DNA from: Aalborgiella sp963841045
GTDB taxonomy: Bacteria; Pseudomonadota; Gammaproteobacteria; Burkholderiales; Burkholderiaceae_C
Direction: 5' to 3'
DNA: 64,000 nucleotides
NCBI GenBank assembly: GCA_963841045.1
Contig: CAWJBD010000004.1
Span: forward strand, 90,733-154,732
Shown here: in pieces, positions 55,574-64,000 of the stretch
Numbering within the stretch: the stretch's first letter is position 1
Layout: the number at the start of each line of letters is the position of its first letter
Notes under the pieces: model-generated
The model's database searches: none
Told to the model about the DNA's origin: nothing
What the model saw: only the letters and a program-made list of their open reading frames with translations
Made by a program: the position numbers and the translations under genes

Positions 55574-56279
55574 ATGAGACAACTTTTTTTAGACACCGAA
55601 ACCACTGGGTTTATCTGCACTGAATGGTGATCGCATCATCGAAATTGCATGCGTTGAAATGGTTAATCGCAAATTAACCAACCAAAACTTGCACTTCTAT
55701 GTCAATCCTGAACGCGACAGTGAAGAGGGCGCATTGCGCATTCACGGCATCAGCAATGAGTTTTTACGCGACAAACCTAAATTTGCCGAAATTGCAGATG
55801 ATTTGTTGACCTATTGCGAGGGAGCAGAGATTTTCATTCACAACGCCCCTTTTGACTTGGGATTTTTAAATAAGGAATTGTCAATCATTGGCAAACCTGA
55901 ATTTAAAAGCGTTGCCCATTCAATCACAGACACTTTGGTCATGGCCAAAGAAATGTTTCCGGGAAAACGCAACTCCCTGGATGCGCTGTGTGACAGACTG
56001 GGTGTAGACAATTCAAATCGCAGCTTGCATGGAGCTTTGCTTGATGCCGAATTGTTGTCGCAAGTCTATGTACACCTCACGCGCGGGCAAGATGCTTTGC
56101 TAACCGATCATGAGCCGAATCATGAGAAAAAAGGTCACCTGGTTGTGACCAATTTGGAAAGCTTTCAACTGGATGTGCTGTTGGCTAATGAGATTGAAAA
56201 TTCCGCTCACGAAGAAACGCTTCTTCAAATTGATAAAGCCAGCCAAAACAAAACGCTTTGGCGTAAGCTGGTCAATTAA
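55574..56279 (+). CDS. dnaQ: DNA polymerase III epsilon subunit-like 3'-5' exonuclease (frameshifted as sequenced)
   Basis: Proofreading exonuclease of the replicative polymerase, DEDDh family. MRQLFLDTETTG (Exo I, Asp/Glu) starts at ATG 55574. One extra G in GGG at 55607-55609 breaks the frame; without it the sequence continues as LSALNGDRIIEIACVEMVNRKLTNQNLHFYVNPER. Exo II is EIFIHNAPFDLGFLNKEL and Exo III HGALLDAELLSQVYVHL (catalytic His and Asp). The C-terminal ~60 residues contain the alpha-subunit-binding region. Length about 235, normal for DnaQ. Confidence 0.9.
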
Positions 56280-56348
56280 ATCCGTGGTCCTTGGTACAAC
56301 CAAGGCATCTCCATCAGTTTTGGCCCAGCGAGACGCAATGCAACATTT

Positions 56349-57524
56349 CTAGCCATCCGCATCATGCCCTTGCATGTGGTAGATATCGCCATTGCGTCTA
56401 GATTGAGTTTGAACCTTGGCTACCCTTTCCCAACGTCTGTTCGCATAGGTTTGGAAAGCGTTGGGTAAATCACCCCAATTTTCCTGCACTGCCAGCGCCA
56501 ATGCTTGCGCATCTTCAAGTGCCATGGCAGCACCCTGCGCCAAATAGGGGCGCATGGGGTGTGCGGCATCGCCCAAAATGCATAGCGCGGGTGCTGCGGG
56601 TTATACATGTCCAGACTGGAAGAAATCGGTGCGACGGTCAAACAATGTCCACCGTGTCCAACCACCGCCATTTCCAATGTTGACGGTTTTCAATAAGTCG
56701 GTTACCTTTTTGTTGAGTGCAAATGTTGGGCAATTGTTTGTCACATCAAGTGGACTGAGGCCTGTGGCATCACGGCTCCAGCTTTGTCGGCTGGGGGAAT
56801 CGGCAGGATGATCATCTTCGGTTACTACCACGATGTTCAGGAACTCACCCCGTCTAACAGGATATGCAACGATGTGCATGTGTGGAGCCATCCATGCGTG
56901 GACACAATCGTGACGAAAATCAATAGGTACCAAGTTAATGGGAAGCAAAGCCCTCCAAGCCACATGTCCGGTCGCAATGGGCGCATCAGCACCCACAACA
57001 TGTTGACGCGTATAACTCCAGAGGCCGTCACAACCGACCATGGCATCTGCTTCGTAAGACAGATCATCACGTTCAATGCTCACCTTGACACCGGTTGACG
57101 TATCTTGTGTACGCTCTATCTTTGCATTGCGGTGGATATTCAACAAAGGTTGTTTTCTAACTGAATTTAACAACAACTTGTGCAAATCAGCTCGGTGCAT
57201 CGTGGCGTAATGCGCACCATACAAATCGACTGCACGAGCACCTAGCTGTAATTCACTCAGAACCACATTCGTCGTTGCATCACGGGCTTGAATTGCGGCA
57301 GGAAAATTGGCGGATAAGGTGAGATCGTATTTATCATCCAGTCCCCAATCTTTTAATATGCCATAGGCATTGGGACTGAGCTGCAAACCCGCACCACCTT
57401 CACCCAAGGTATGCGACTGTTCCAAAACCTCCACATAAACCCCAATTCGAGACAAGGCTAAAGCGAGAGATAAGCCACCAATACCCGCACCGGCAATCAA
57501 AATATGGCACTGCTTTTGGTTCAT
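56349..57524 (-). CDS. FAD-dependent monooxygenase (aromatic hydroxylase type; two compensating frameshifts)
   Basis: Flavoprotein of the p-hydroxybenzoate hydroxylase superfamily, about 390 residues. HILIAGAGIGGLSLALALSRIGVYVEVLE is the FAD Rossmann motif; YEADAMVGCDGLWSYTRQHV is the second FAD/NADPH region (DG motif); and LGDAAHPMRPYLAQGAAMALEDA is the third. Between SGH (about 56610) and LGDAAHP (about 56577) the frame shifts +1 and then -1, with YNPQHPRYA in the middle frame. Resembles salicylate or 3-hydroxybenzoate hydroxylases, but no aromatic pathway is nearby, so substrate is unknown. Ends 72 bp from the convergent dnaQ-like gene. Confidence 0.85.
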
Positions 57525-57533
57525 TGATGGTGT

Positions 57534-59783
57534 CTAAATTGCAAATTGGTCGTTTGAAGTTTGTGGGTACAAGTTTTGCAAAACTGTTTTACTTAACTTG
57601 GTAAGTAAAGAGTGTAATTCATGTCTTAACGCATCTTGGTCAAGATTGCTGGTATTTTTTAACAATAAGTCCAAATTTTTTTGGTTCAAATCTATCGCCT
57701 GATTGATGTGCGCCAACCATTTTGCAGGCGGTTCTGTTTCGATCCATTCACCCCTGCCTCGACCAAAATGTGCCACTGCCAAATATGCCAGTAAACCATT
57801 GCGAAGCAAATCTATCAGTACCTCATCTGACCATGTCACTGTGGGTATATCTGCACCTTTCAAAAGGTTGTAACCACGTATCACGCCTGCCCCACTGATT
57901 GCGCCCAAAACACCACCTGTTAACAAGCCACCGCCCATCGTTAAACCGCCTGACATGACGTCGGCTTTCAAACCCAATAACGCACCCGAAACTGCTCCGC
58001 CCCAGAGGGCAGCCTTGATTTCGCTTTGCGGCGCATGCAACTCATAATGCTTTGCAATTCGGTTCATTAAAGTCAGTTTAGCTTGACCATCTAACTGGTG
58101 TAGTTCGAGTAACGAATTCATGCGCCGATTCAATTGGGTATCTAAACGCGCAGCAAGGTTGTTCATGGCAGCTTCTTTAGGCGATTTTGATGCGCCAGGT
58201 AAGCCGACTGCTCGTCCAACAGACGCACCCACATTCTTCAATTTGTCTGACCACTGAACAGAAGAATCAATGCGTTCTTTATCCAAAATCGCGAGGCTCA
58301 TTTGCTCGGCCAATACGTCCATGGCCTTATTCCAACGTTCACGATTTTTTGCAGTCCATGCATTACTCAAACGGGTAAATTCTTGACGCTTTAAAACCAA
58401 AGCATTCGTTGCGTTTGACTCAAGAGCCTTCGATAAATCTTTCGCTAATGCTTTCTCTATGGCTTGCATCAAACCACCTTCTTGCACCCAGCAACGCGTA
58501 AAAGCATCAAGTACCAAAACATCGACCACCCTTTGCGATTGAGATGTTCTGTCACGCCAGAATTGCATATCAATCGCCGTTAGTTCTTGTTCTGTTTTTT
58601 GTGCCACTTGATTCAAAATAACCACAACTGGTTTATCAATCAAATCCAAGACTTTCAACTCTGCGTCAAGATAGCTCAGATCAGAAGTCGATGCCGATGC
58701 ATTGATCATGTATAAAATCACATCCGACTCTTCAACCATGTGTCGCACGGCGCGCTGGCTGTACCAAAAATCCCGATTTTGAAACCTGTCCCATACTTCT
58801 GACATGAACCATGCTATGGGGTTGCCAGATTGAGCCATGCGTTTGGCAAGACGTTCACTGTCACCAAAGCCTGGCGTATCCCACAGCGTGAGCTGTTCAA
58901 GTGTCTTCTCGTGTACAGCTTCTATCAAAACATGGTGCTCCGCTGTGTGCGTGACATGTTCCGCATCACGTACTTCACCGATATCGCGCCCTAACAGCGT
59001 GCGTGCCAAAGTTGTTTTGCCCACATTGGTGTGTGAAACCAAACTCAAAGCAATAGAACTTGTCGATGTATATGTCGTTGGGTCTATTACAGGATTGTTT
59101 TGTTTTGAACCCGTGTGCGATAAATTGGCATGATGTGCTTGTGCAAGTCGTTTTTGTTCTTCACTCAATGATTGAGCACGTCGATGGGACAACCATGCCA
59201 ACACCAAACGTGGCAACACAATCACCAACAACACGGTGATGGCATACCAATGTATCCAGCGCCCTGCGTTTTCACCCACATGAGCAGGGAACTGCAATTG
59301 TGCCAAGTGATTCACATCAGGAAATGTGGTGCCACTTAGCCAGACCGCTGGGGTTAAAACAAAACTTAAAAATGCATGCACGTTTTGTGCTGACAAAAAT
59401 GTACTTTGCCAAACCGCTTGGTATTCAAACACCAGGCCGCGCCAATACATCCCAAACAATACGCCAATTGCCAAAGCGGCGGCGGCAGCGTGCAGGTAAG
59501 TTTTACCTTGCCATAAGGCAACTTGCTGTGCCAAATCTGGTTTTGCTTTTTTGAAATGCCTGAATTGGAAAGCTTGATTGAGTGCCATTCCTAAATAGAA
59601 AAGCACATTCCACAGTATCAACAGCAATAGCGGGACCGCCAAAATATTGATGGCGTGACCCGATGCAGCGAAACTATCACCTGCTATTCCAGCTGCAAAT
59701 GCAAAAATTACAAAGGCCCAAAACAACCATTGCGGCCTCTTTGTAAGCCCTAGTGAATTGAATGCGGATTGCCAAAAAGTCAT
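57534..59783 (-). CDS. Membrane GTPase: DUF2868-like membrane module fused to a GTPase/DUF3482 module
   Basis: 749 residues from ATG 59783 (GTG 59789 possible). Residues ~15-205 carry several membrane spans of the DUF2868 type (LFGMYWRGLVFEYQAVWQSTFL). A GTPase domain follows from about residue 240: G1 SLVSHTNVGKTTLARTLLGR, G3 WDTPGFGDSERLA, then LYMINASASTSDLSYLDAELKVLDLIDKPVVVILNQVA with a poor G4 motif. A C-terminal DUF3482 region includes glycine-rich helices (GLTMGGGLLTGGVLGAISGAG) that may enter the membrane. In related bacteria I recall these as two neighbouring genes; here they are one frame. Function unknown. Confidence 0.82.
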   Translation of the reverse strand: MTFWQSAFNSLGLTKRPQWLFWAFVIFAFAAGIAGDSFAASGHAINILAVPLLLLILWNVLFYLGMALNQAFQFRHFKKAKPDLAQQVALWQGKTYLHAAAAALAIGVLFGMYWRGLVFEYQAVWQSTFLSAQNVHAFLSFVLTPAVWLSGTTFPDVNHLAQLQFPAHVGENAGRWIHWYAITVLLVIVLPRLVLAWLSHRRAQSLSEEQKRLAQAHHANLSHTGSKQNNPVIDPTTYTSTSSIALSLVSHTNVGKTTLARTLLGRDIGEVRDAEHVTHTAEHHVLIEAVHEKTLEQLTLWDTPGFGDSERLAKRMAQSGNPIAWFMSEVWDRFQNRDFWYSQRAVRHMVEESDVILYMINASASTSDLSYLDAELKVLDLIDKPVVVILNQVAQKTEQELTAIDMQFWRDRTSQSQRVVDVLVLDAFTRCWVQEGGLMQAIEKALAKDLSKALESNATNALVLKRQEFTRLSNAWTAKNRERWNKAMDVLAEQMSLAILDKERIDSSVQWSDKLKNVGASVGRAVGLPGASKSPKEAAMNNLAARLDTQLNRRMNSLLELHQLDGQAKLTLMNRIAKHYELHAPQSEIKAALWGGAVSGALLGLKADVMSGGLTMGGGLLTGGVLGAISGAGVIRGYNLLKGADIPTVTWSDEVLIDLLRNGLLAYLAVAHFGRGRGEWIETEPPAKWLAHINQAIDLNQKNLDLLLKNTSNLDQDALRHELHSLLTKLSKTVLQNLYPQTSNDQFAI

Positions 59784-59817
59784 ATCCACACGGCCTTAAC
59801 GTTTCAATAGCGCCTCA

Positions 59818-62700
59818 TTAGCGCTTCAACAGCACTTTCAATACGTTTTGCATGCGACGCGATGTTGACTCATCAAAATCACTCGCGAATACGTTTGTGG
59901 CATCTTGCAACCAGGTTTGTGCTGGCGCTGGGTCATTGCGCTTGGTCAACAATTGCAGTTGTAACATGCGTCTGGCAGCAATGTGTTCCGCAGGTGTTGG
60001 CACTTCGGCCGCCATTTCCAAGCGCAGCAATGATGTGTTTGACTCATCAGCTTTAGCGCCTGGAGGGTTGGCAATGGCGTTGGCCCATGCTGTTCTGGCT
60101 TGGTTGTTCAATTGTTTGCCCAATTCTTGTCCACTGGGCACTTTGGTCGCATCACGACTCTTCCATGCATCCAATAATTGCACCAACACCTCGCCGTGTG
60201 CTTGCATGGCTAATTTTTTCAGTGCTTGCTGTGCAGATTCCAATGCATCTCTTTGTGCGCGGAAGGCGGCGTCACCCAAACGTGGGCCACGGTCTTCAAA
60301 AGCTGGACGATTGGATCTATCACCCCTGCGGTCATCGCGACCAGCAAACTTATCACCGCGATCGCCTCTTGAATCTGGCCTTGAATCAGAACGAGGTCCG
60401 CGAGAATCAGGTCTGTCACCTGGCTTGCGATCGCCAAATTTGCCACCACGTCCTGCCGGTACGGGCTCCGATTTTTTCATACCCGGTCTGTCATCACCGC
60501 GCACGGCCACTACCTTTTTAGGTGCAGGTTTCACAGGTGCTGCTGGTATTTCTTCAGTAACCACTGTTTCAACTGGCATCGCATCCGAAAGTGCATCTGC
60601 TTCAACATCTGCCTGTTCCTGCGCTTCTGCAGTTTGGGCAGGGCTAATTTCCGCTTCGGAAATTGTTACATTATTGCCCGCATTGGATTCAGCATTTGCT
60701 ATATTTTCAATAGCACTGTAGGCAGTATTTATGCCGGCTACAGCCTTATTTGATGAATTTTCTTCAGCTTGTGCAGCACTTTCAGCAACTTTTGCAGCAG
60801 CTTGTCCTTTGATTGCAGCTTCCAGTGCAGCAATGGCCAGGTGAATGCGCTGACCATCTCCTGATGCATTGGCTGCTTGCAATGCTTTTGAAGCTTCCAT
60901 CACGCGCTGGTCGTGCTCGCCCATGGCTGCAGCTGCTTTTTCCCGCTCAGCTGATTTGCGTTTAAACGCTTCGTCAATGGGTTTGCGAAATGCATCCCAT
61001 AATTTTTGTTCAAACTTGCGGTCCAAGGGCACGGTTTGCGCTTCATGCTGCCAAGTGTGTTGAAGGTTTTTGACAGCATCAATGCGCATCACAGGCTGTG
61101 CACCCAGCGCCTTGGCTTCTTCAATCATGGCTTGTCGGCGTTCAACGCTTTGCTTTTGTGCAGTTTGCAAGGGCAAATAGGCCAAGTCCATTGCTGCTTT
61201 GTATTGCGGTTGCAGCTCTGAAAATGTTTTTTCGCTGACATGGCCCAAATTTTGCCATTGGTCTGCATACTGATTCAACCCGCGTTGCAAGGCCTTCCAG
61301 TCCGATTTGGATGCCATTTGCGCTGCCTCACTGGTCGCCCAAGAGTTAATTTGGCCAATTAATGCCAATCTGGACTCACGGTGCATGGCATTTTCTGTTT
61401 TGACTTTTTCAATCCATGCCTCAACAACCACATGCGCGGCATTGCAAGCATCGTCAAAACGTTTCCAAAGCGCATGATTTGCTGGACCACCTTGATCCGT
61501 TTGCTTCCATTGCTCACGCATGGCACGCAATGTTTCTTGCATTTTGCGCCCACCCAGTGCTTGACCTTCGGGGCGTTTGAGCAAACCTTCGGCTTTGATG
61601 AGCAGCTCTTCACGTATTTGGTCGGCACGCCAACGCTGCCAACCCTCTAATTCACCGGCAGCTGCCAAAGCCGCATGCGCTTGGTTTTCTAATTTGTCGT
61701 CAATCAGTTTGCCGTGTTCTTTCAAAGCGTGGCGCAAGGCATTGGCCGCATTGCTGCTGGCTTTGCCATGGCCCTCGCCCACTTCTTGCTCTAATTTCAA
61801 TAGCGCTTCACGCACATGATTGTTCGCCTGCAGCTTGATTTCAGGGTCAATCTTGGGCTTAGATGGTTTTTTAGGTGCTTCTTCAACCACCGCCAAACCT
61901 CGCAGGGCACGAATTTCATCCGCCCAAACAGGCACTGGAGGCAAAGCGGCTGTTGGGTCTGACTCCGCCTTTTGCGCTTGCTGCAAAGCAGCCCCGAATG
62001 CATCCCACACAACCAACAATTGTGCTTTCGATGAATCCAGCAAAGGCGCAAATTTTGAGTCAACACTGTTCCAGTTGCTGTCGTTGATGATATCTGTAGC
62101 TTGCTCTTGCCAATGTTGCACATCGGTTTGTAAAGCAGACAACACGTTGACCGCTTCTTTATATGGTTTGGTAGACAATACTTCGATGCGTTGTGCCAAC
62201 AACACAGCGGCTTCGCGTTGCACCTGCGTTTGACGCTGCAGGTCTTCAATGCTTTTTACCCTATCGGCCAATTTCACTTTCACACTGGCCAAGGGTTCTT
62301 TAGATAGGGGTGCCCCTGCTTTGGCTGCATCACGCTGCCAAGCCATTGCATCCGCGATATTCAATTTAGACAAGGCCAAAAGTGCCATTGCTTTGTCTGC
62401 CCACTCGCTGGCAATGACCTCTTGTCCTTTGGCGCGTTTGATTTCATCCAGTTTTTCACGCAAGGGCTTGACGGCACCTTTGTCCCGCGAACCCAACTCT
62501 TTGAAGACTTCTTGCATCTGTTCCACGCTGGGATTGGTTGTTAACCATTCCCGAATCTTGGCAGCTCTGTCACCTGCTGTGGGAGCAGAAAATGCCCCCC
62601 CTGTTAATAGGTCTAAAGGATGTGGCTCGGCAGCAGATTTTGCGTTCATGGAGGTAGCGACGGTGGGTGCAGGGGTTTTATTGGTTAAAAAATCAAACAT
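59818..62700 (-). CDS. DUF349-repeat protein with Arg/Asp/Gly-rich linker
   Basis: 960 residues, largely helical and likely cytoplasmic. Tandem DUF349 segments lie in about residues 330-570 (for example LWKRFDDACNAAHVVVEAWIEKVKTENAMHRESRLALI, WDAFRKPIDEAFKRKSAERE). A low-complexity linker at about 725-800 is rich in RGG, DRR and RPDSRG motifs, like RNA-binding tails, and is followed by a C-terminal helical domain. Repeat copy 8 adds NKAVAGINTAYSAIENIAN near residue 650. Molecular role unknown. It lies 28 bp upstream of the GTPase gene on the same strand, likely cotranscribed. Confidence 0.85.
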   Translation of the reverse strand: MFDFLTNKTPAPTVATSMNAKSAAEPHPLDLLTGGAFSAPTAGDRAAKIREWLTTNPSVEQMQEVFKELGSRDKGAVKPLREKLDEIKRAKGQEVIASEWADKAMALLALSKLNIADAMAWQRDAAKAGAPLSKEPLASVKVKLADRVKSIEDLQRQTQVQREAAVLLAQRIEVLSTKPYKEAVNVLSALQTDVQHWQEQATDIINDSNWNSVDSKFAPLLDSSKAQLLVVWDAFGAALQQAQKAESDPTAALPPVPVWADEIRALRGLAVVEEAPKKPSKPKIDPEIKLQANNHVREALLKLEQEVGEGHGKASSNAANALRHALKEHGKLIDDKLENQAHAALAAAGELEGWQRWRADQIREELLIKAEGLLKRPEGQALGGRKMQETLRAMREQWKQTDQGGPANHALWKRFDDACNAAHVVVEAWIEKVKTENAMHRESRLALIGQINSWATSEAAQMASKSDWKALQRGLNQYADQWQNLGHVSEKTFSELQPQYKAAMDLAYLPLQTAQKQSVERRQAMIEEAKALGAQPVMRIDAVKNLQHTWQHEAQTVPLDRKFEQKLWDAFRKPIDEAFKRKSAEREKAAAAMGEHDQRVMEASKALQAANASGDGQRIHLAIAALEAAIKGQAAAKVAESAAQAEENSSNKAVAGINTAYSAIENIANAESNAGNNVTISEAEISPAQTAEAQEQADVEADALSDAMPVETVVTEEIPAAPVKPAPKKVVAVRGDDRPGMKKSEPVPAGRGGKFGDRKPGDRPDSRGPRSDSRPDSRGDRGDKFAGRDDRRGDRSNRPAFEDRGPRLGDAAFRAQRDALESAQQALKKLAMQAHGEVLVQLLDAWKSRDATKVPSGQELGKQLNNQARTAWANAIANPPGAKADESNTSLLRLEMAAEVPTPAEHIAARRMLQLQLLTKRNDPAPAQTWLQDATNVFASDFDESTSRRMQNVLKVLLKR
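60696..60754 (+). repeat. Hairpin repeat copy 8 (inside the DUF349 gene, antisense)
   Basis: TTGCTATATTTTCAATAGCA, CTGTAGGCAGTATTTATGCC, GGCTACAGCCTTATTTGATG. Read from the gene it encodes KAVAGINTAYSAI, matching the nadE insertion. Confidence 0.78.
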
Positions 62701-63194
62701 AGACCCGTATTATCGTGCATCCCTTCTGCCTGCTTTCAATTTACAGAAATGGGCTTCATCGATATTTAGATATGCCATCAGATCAAATGATCCGCTTGTA
62801 TTGTTATTTGTGAACCGTGTTTAGCAATTTTGAATTTACAAACCTGACAAATGACAAGTAAATACTAGACAAACAGCTCTAAATCATTGAAAACACACCG
62901 ATTATGGGTATACATACAGCAAAATAACTAGTATTTTGTATAAAAAATCTATTTGATATACTTGACTTGGTCTTTAGAGGCACTTTAGAATCCGCGCAGT
63001 TCGAGAATACTAGGGTTTACCATAATCCTGTACTCTCATCCGTAGCCGATATCCGGCAAGGTTCATCGTCACATAAAAGGGATAGCACGATAACCCGCGT
63101 ACCCAACTGATACGGGAGCATTCGTCAACACAAAGAATCGCTATCGTTTTGATAGCTGTGTTTTCAAACAGCCCCGCAAAGAAAAGGACATGCC
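62701..63194 (+). promoter_or_regulatory. Intergenic region with promoter and long structured leader for the lytic transglycosylase
   Basis: 494 bp without a credible gene. TTGACT (62962-62967) and TAGAAT (62986-62991), spaced 18 bp, form a plausible sigma-70 promoter, giving a ~195-base leader. The leader holds a stem GGTTcATCGT/ACGATAACC (63058-63067 with 63089-63097). It also has two mutually exclusive hairpins just before the ribosome-binding site: GCTATC/GATAGC (63140-63156) and GCTGT/ACAGC (63155-63172). The left half (62701-62940) is AT-rich and shows nothing I can name, apart from serving the divergent DUF349 gene. Confidence 0.5.
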
Positions 63195-64000
63195 ATGAAT
63201 GCATTACTGAATTCTGCAAACTCTCGTTTGCGACGTACCAAACCTCTACCCACATTGGGGTTTGATCCACAATCTGCTTATAAGAATGCCCACCAAGCAC
63301 TCTTTAAATTCCTGCATAACGGCTTTGCCATGCTGGGAGCCGCCATCGTTTTAATATGCTTGGTGTTACTCTTTAACCCCAACCTCTTAAAAACGGGTGA
63401 AGCCAAACTGATTGGCTGGCTGCAAACACGTCAAACATCTCTCGATCTTGACGATTACAAAGGGCAAGCATCTATCATTCCTTCGGGTTTGCTGGTTAAT
63501 TTACCTGAAACTGCTTTGGACGCCAGTGAACGCGCCACAGCCACTGACCCAGCTGATTTACCGAAACAACAGGCAGCGGTTGCCTTTTGGATCAGCAAAA
63601 AGTACAAAGTAGCACCTGAACCTGTCGCCGCTTTGGTTGAAGAAGCTTACAAATTAGGTACCAAAGTCAAATTGGACCCCACTTTGATATTGGCCATCAT
63701 GGCAATTGAGTCGGGTTTCAATCCTTTTGCCCAAAGCCCAGTCGGTGCCCAAGGTTTGATGCAAGTGATGACCAAAATTCACAGCGACAAGTATGAAAAC
63801 TTTGGCGGCAAACTGGCTGCATTTGATCCTGTTACCAATTTGCGAGTGGGCGTCAAAGTGCTGCAAGAGAGCATCGCACGAGCTGGTGGCTCTATCGAAG
63901 GCGGTTTAAAGCAGTACGTCGGTGCTGCAAACTTACCGCATGACGACGGCTATGGCTCTAAAGTCCTGTCTGAGTACAACGCCTTGCACCGTGTGGCCAA
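63195..64000 (+). CDS. Lytic transglycosylase (SLT domain), 3' part missing
   Basis: An open frame of 268 codons runs off the right edge. The start ATG 63195 is preceded by AAAAGG. A single membrane anchor lies at about residues 40-62 (GFAMLGAAIVLICLVLLF), so the enzyme is an inner-membrane-anchored periplasmic protein. The SLT domain begins near residue 155: LDPTLILAIMAIESGFNPFAQSPVGAQGLMQVM holds the catalytic Glu and the conserved GAxGLMQV motif, followed by LRVGVKVLQE and KQYVGAANLP. It would cleave peptidoglycan glycan strands. The specific family (MltC/MltE-like) is not resolved. Confidence 0.9.
   Translation, partial: MNALLNSANSRLRRTKPLPTLGFDPQSAYKNAHQALFKFLHNGFAMLGAAIVLICLVLLFNPNLLKTGEAKLIGWLQTRQTSLDLDDYKGQASIIPSGLLVNLPETALDASERATATDPADLPKQQAAVAFWISKKYKVAPEPVAALVEEAYKLGTKVKLDPTLILAIMAIESGFNPFAQSPVGAQGLMQVMTKIHSDKYENFGGKLAAFDPVTNLRVGVKVLQESIARAGGSIEGGLKQYVGAANLPHDDGYGSKVLSEYNALHRVA

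Noticed and set aside
63010..63300. 96-codon minus-strand frame upstream of the lytic transglycosylase
   Set aside because: Overlaps the transglycosylase start and its leader, has no family resemblance and no ribosome-binding site; treated as chance.

Overview
The window looks like chromosomal DNA of a betaproteobacterium of the order Burkholderiales, most likely close to the Comamonadaceae. The support is the proteobacterial Calvin-cycle gene order with a form II RubisCO, the Bug-type tripartite tricarboxylate binding protein, the earP-efp pair with an Arg-type EF-P, the Fe-S class I fumarase, the large DUF349 protein, and a dispersed short hairpin repeat of a style I associate with that family. 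GC content looks moderate, near 50%, judged by eye. There is no phage, integrase, IS element, CRISPR array, rRNA or tRNA that I can support.

Layout. (1) 1-12.1 kb: Calvin-Benson cluster. cbbM (cut by the left edge) and cbbR read leftward. The cbbY-rpe-fbp-prk-tkt-gph-gap-pgk-fba cluster reads rightward and ends at a good terminator. (2) 12.1-14.2 kb: a Y-family DNA polymerase behind a perfect LexA box, and an Hsp20 gene. (3) 14.4-27.1 kb: an organosulfonate catabolism island. A GntR regulator precedes suyA-suyB-comC-aminotransferase (sulfolactate and cysteate branch). Convergent to it runs an operon of ABC transporter (two permeases, ATPase, binding protein), hpsN, an SDR and a zinc alcohol dehydrogenase (dihydroxypropanesulfonate branch), with a divergent LacI regulator flanked by two matching operators. 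Both branches meet at (R)-sulfolactate, which SuyAB would cleave to pyruvate and sulfite. (4) 27.1-41.4 kb: PII protein, nadE, a FemAB-like protein, a two-component system with a cysteine-rich GAF sensor, L31 type B, a membrane glycosyltransferase-like protein, a SIMPL protein, OmpR/EnvZ, pgsA, an epimerase and uvrC. (5) 41.4-64 kb: a secreted hydrolase, a Bug protein, earP-efp, a LOG-type hydrolase, an MFS transporter, rmuC, a YqhA-like protein, a broken DUF1905 gene, nhaA, fumarase, murI, a CBS protein, asparaginase, a dnaQ-like exonuclease, an FAD monooxygenase, a membrane GTPase fusion, a DUF349 protein and the start of a lytic transglycosylase.

Two properties run through the whole window. 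First, a ~55-bp hairpin-forming repeat occurs nine times. Six copies lie inside five protein-coding genes (nadE, the FemAB-like gene, earP twice, murI, the DUF349 gene), where they add a short peptide without stopping translation, much like the Rickettsia palindromic elements. Second, about twenty conserved reading frames are interrupted by apparent single-base changes, mostly +1 insertions. Essential genes such as tkt, nadE, uvrC, earP and a dnaQ-like gene are among them, so uncorrected long-read sequence error is the simplest explanation. Such genes are annotated here over their full span, with the break positions given.

The most interesting biology is the sulfonate island. It combines HpsN-type oxidation of dihydroxypropanesulfonate, an ABC importer in place of the TRAP or MFS carriers I know for this pathway, and a SerC-family paralogue placed to act as a cysteate/sulfopyruvate aminotransferase. 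It sits beside a complete Calvin cluster, so sulfite could in principle serve as electron donor while pyruvate serves as carbon.
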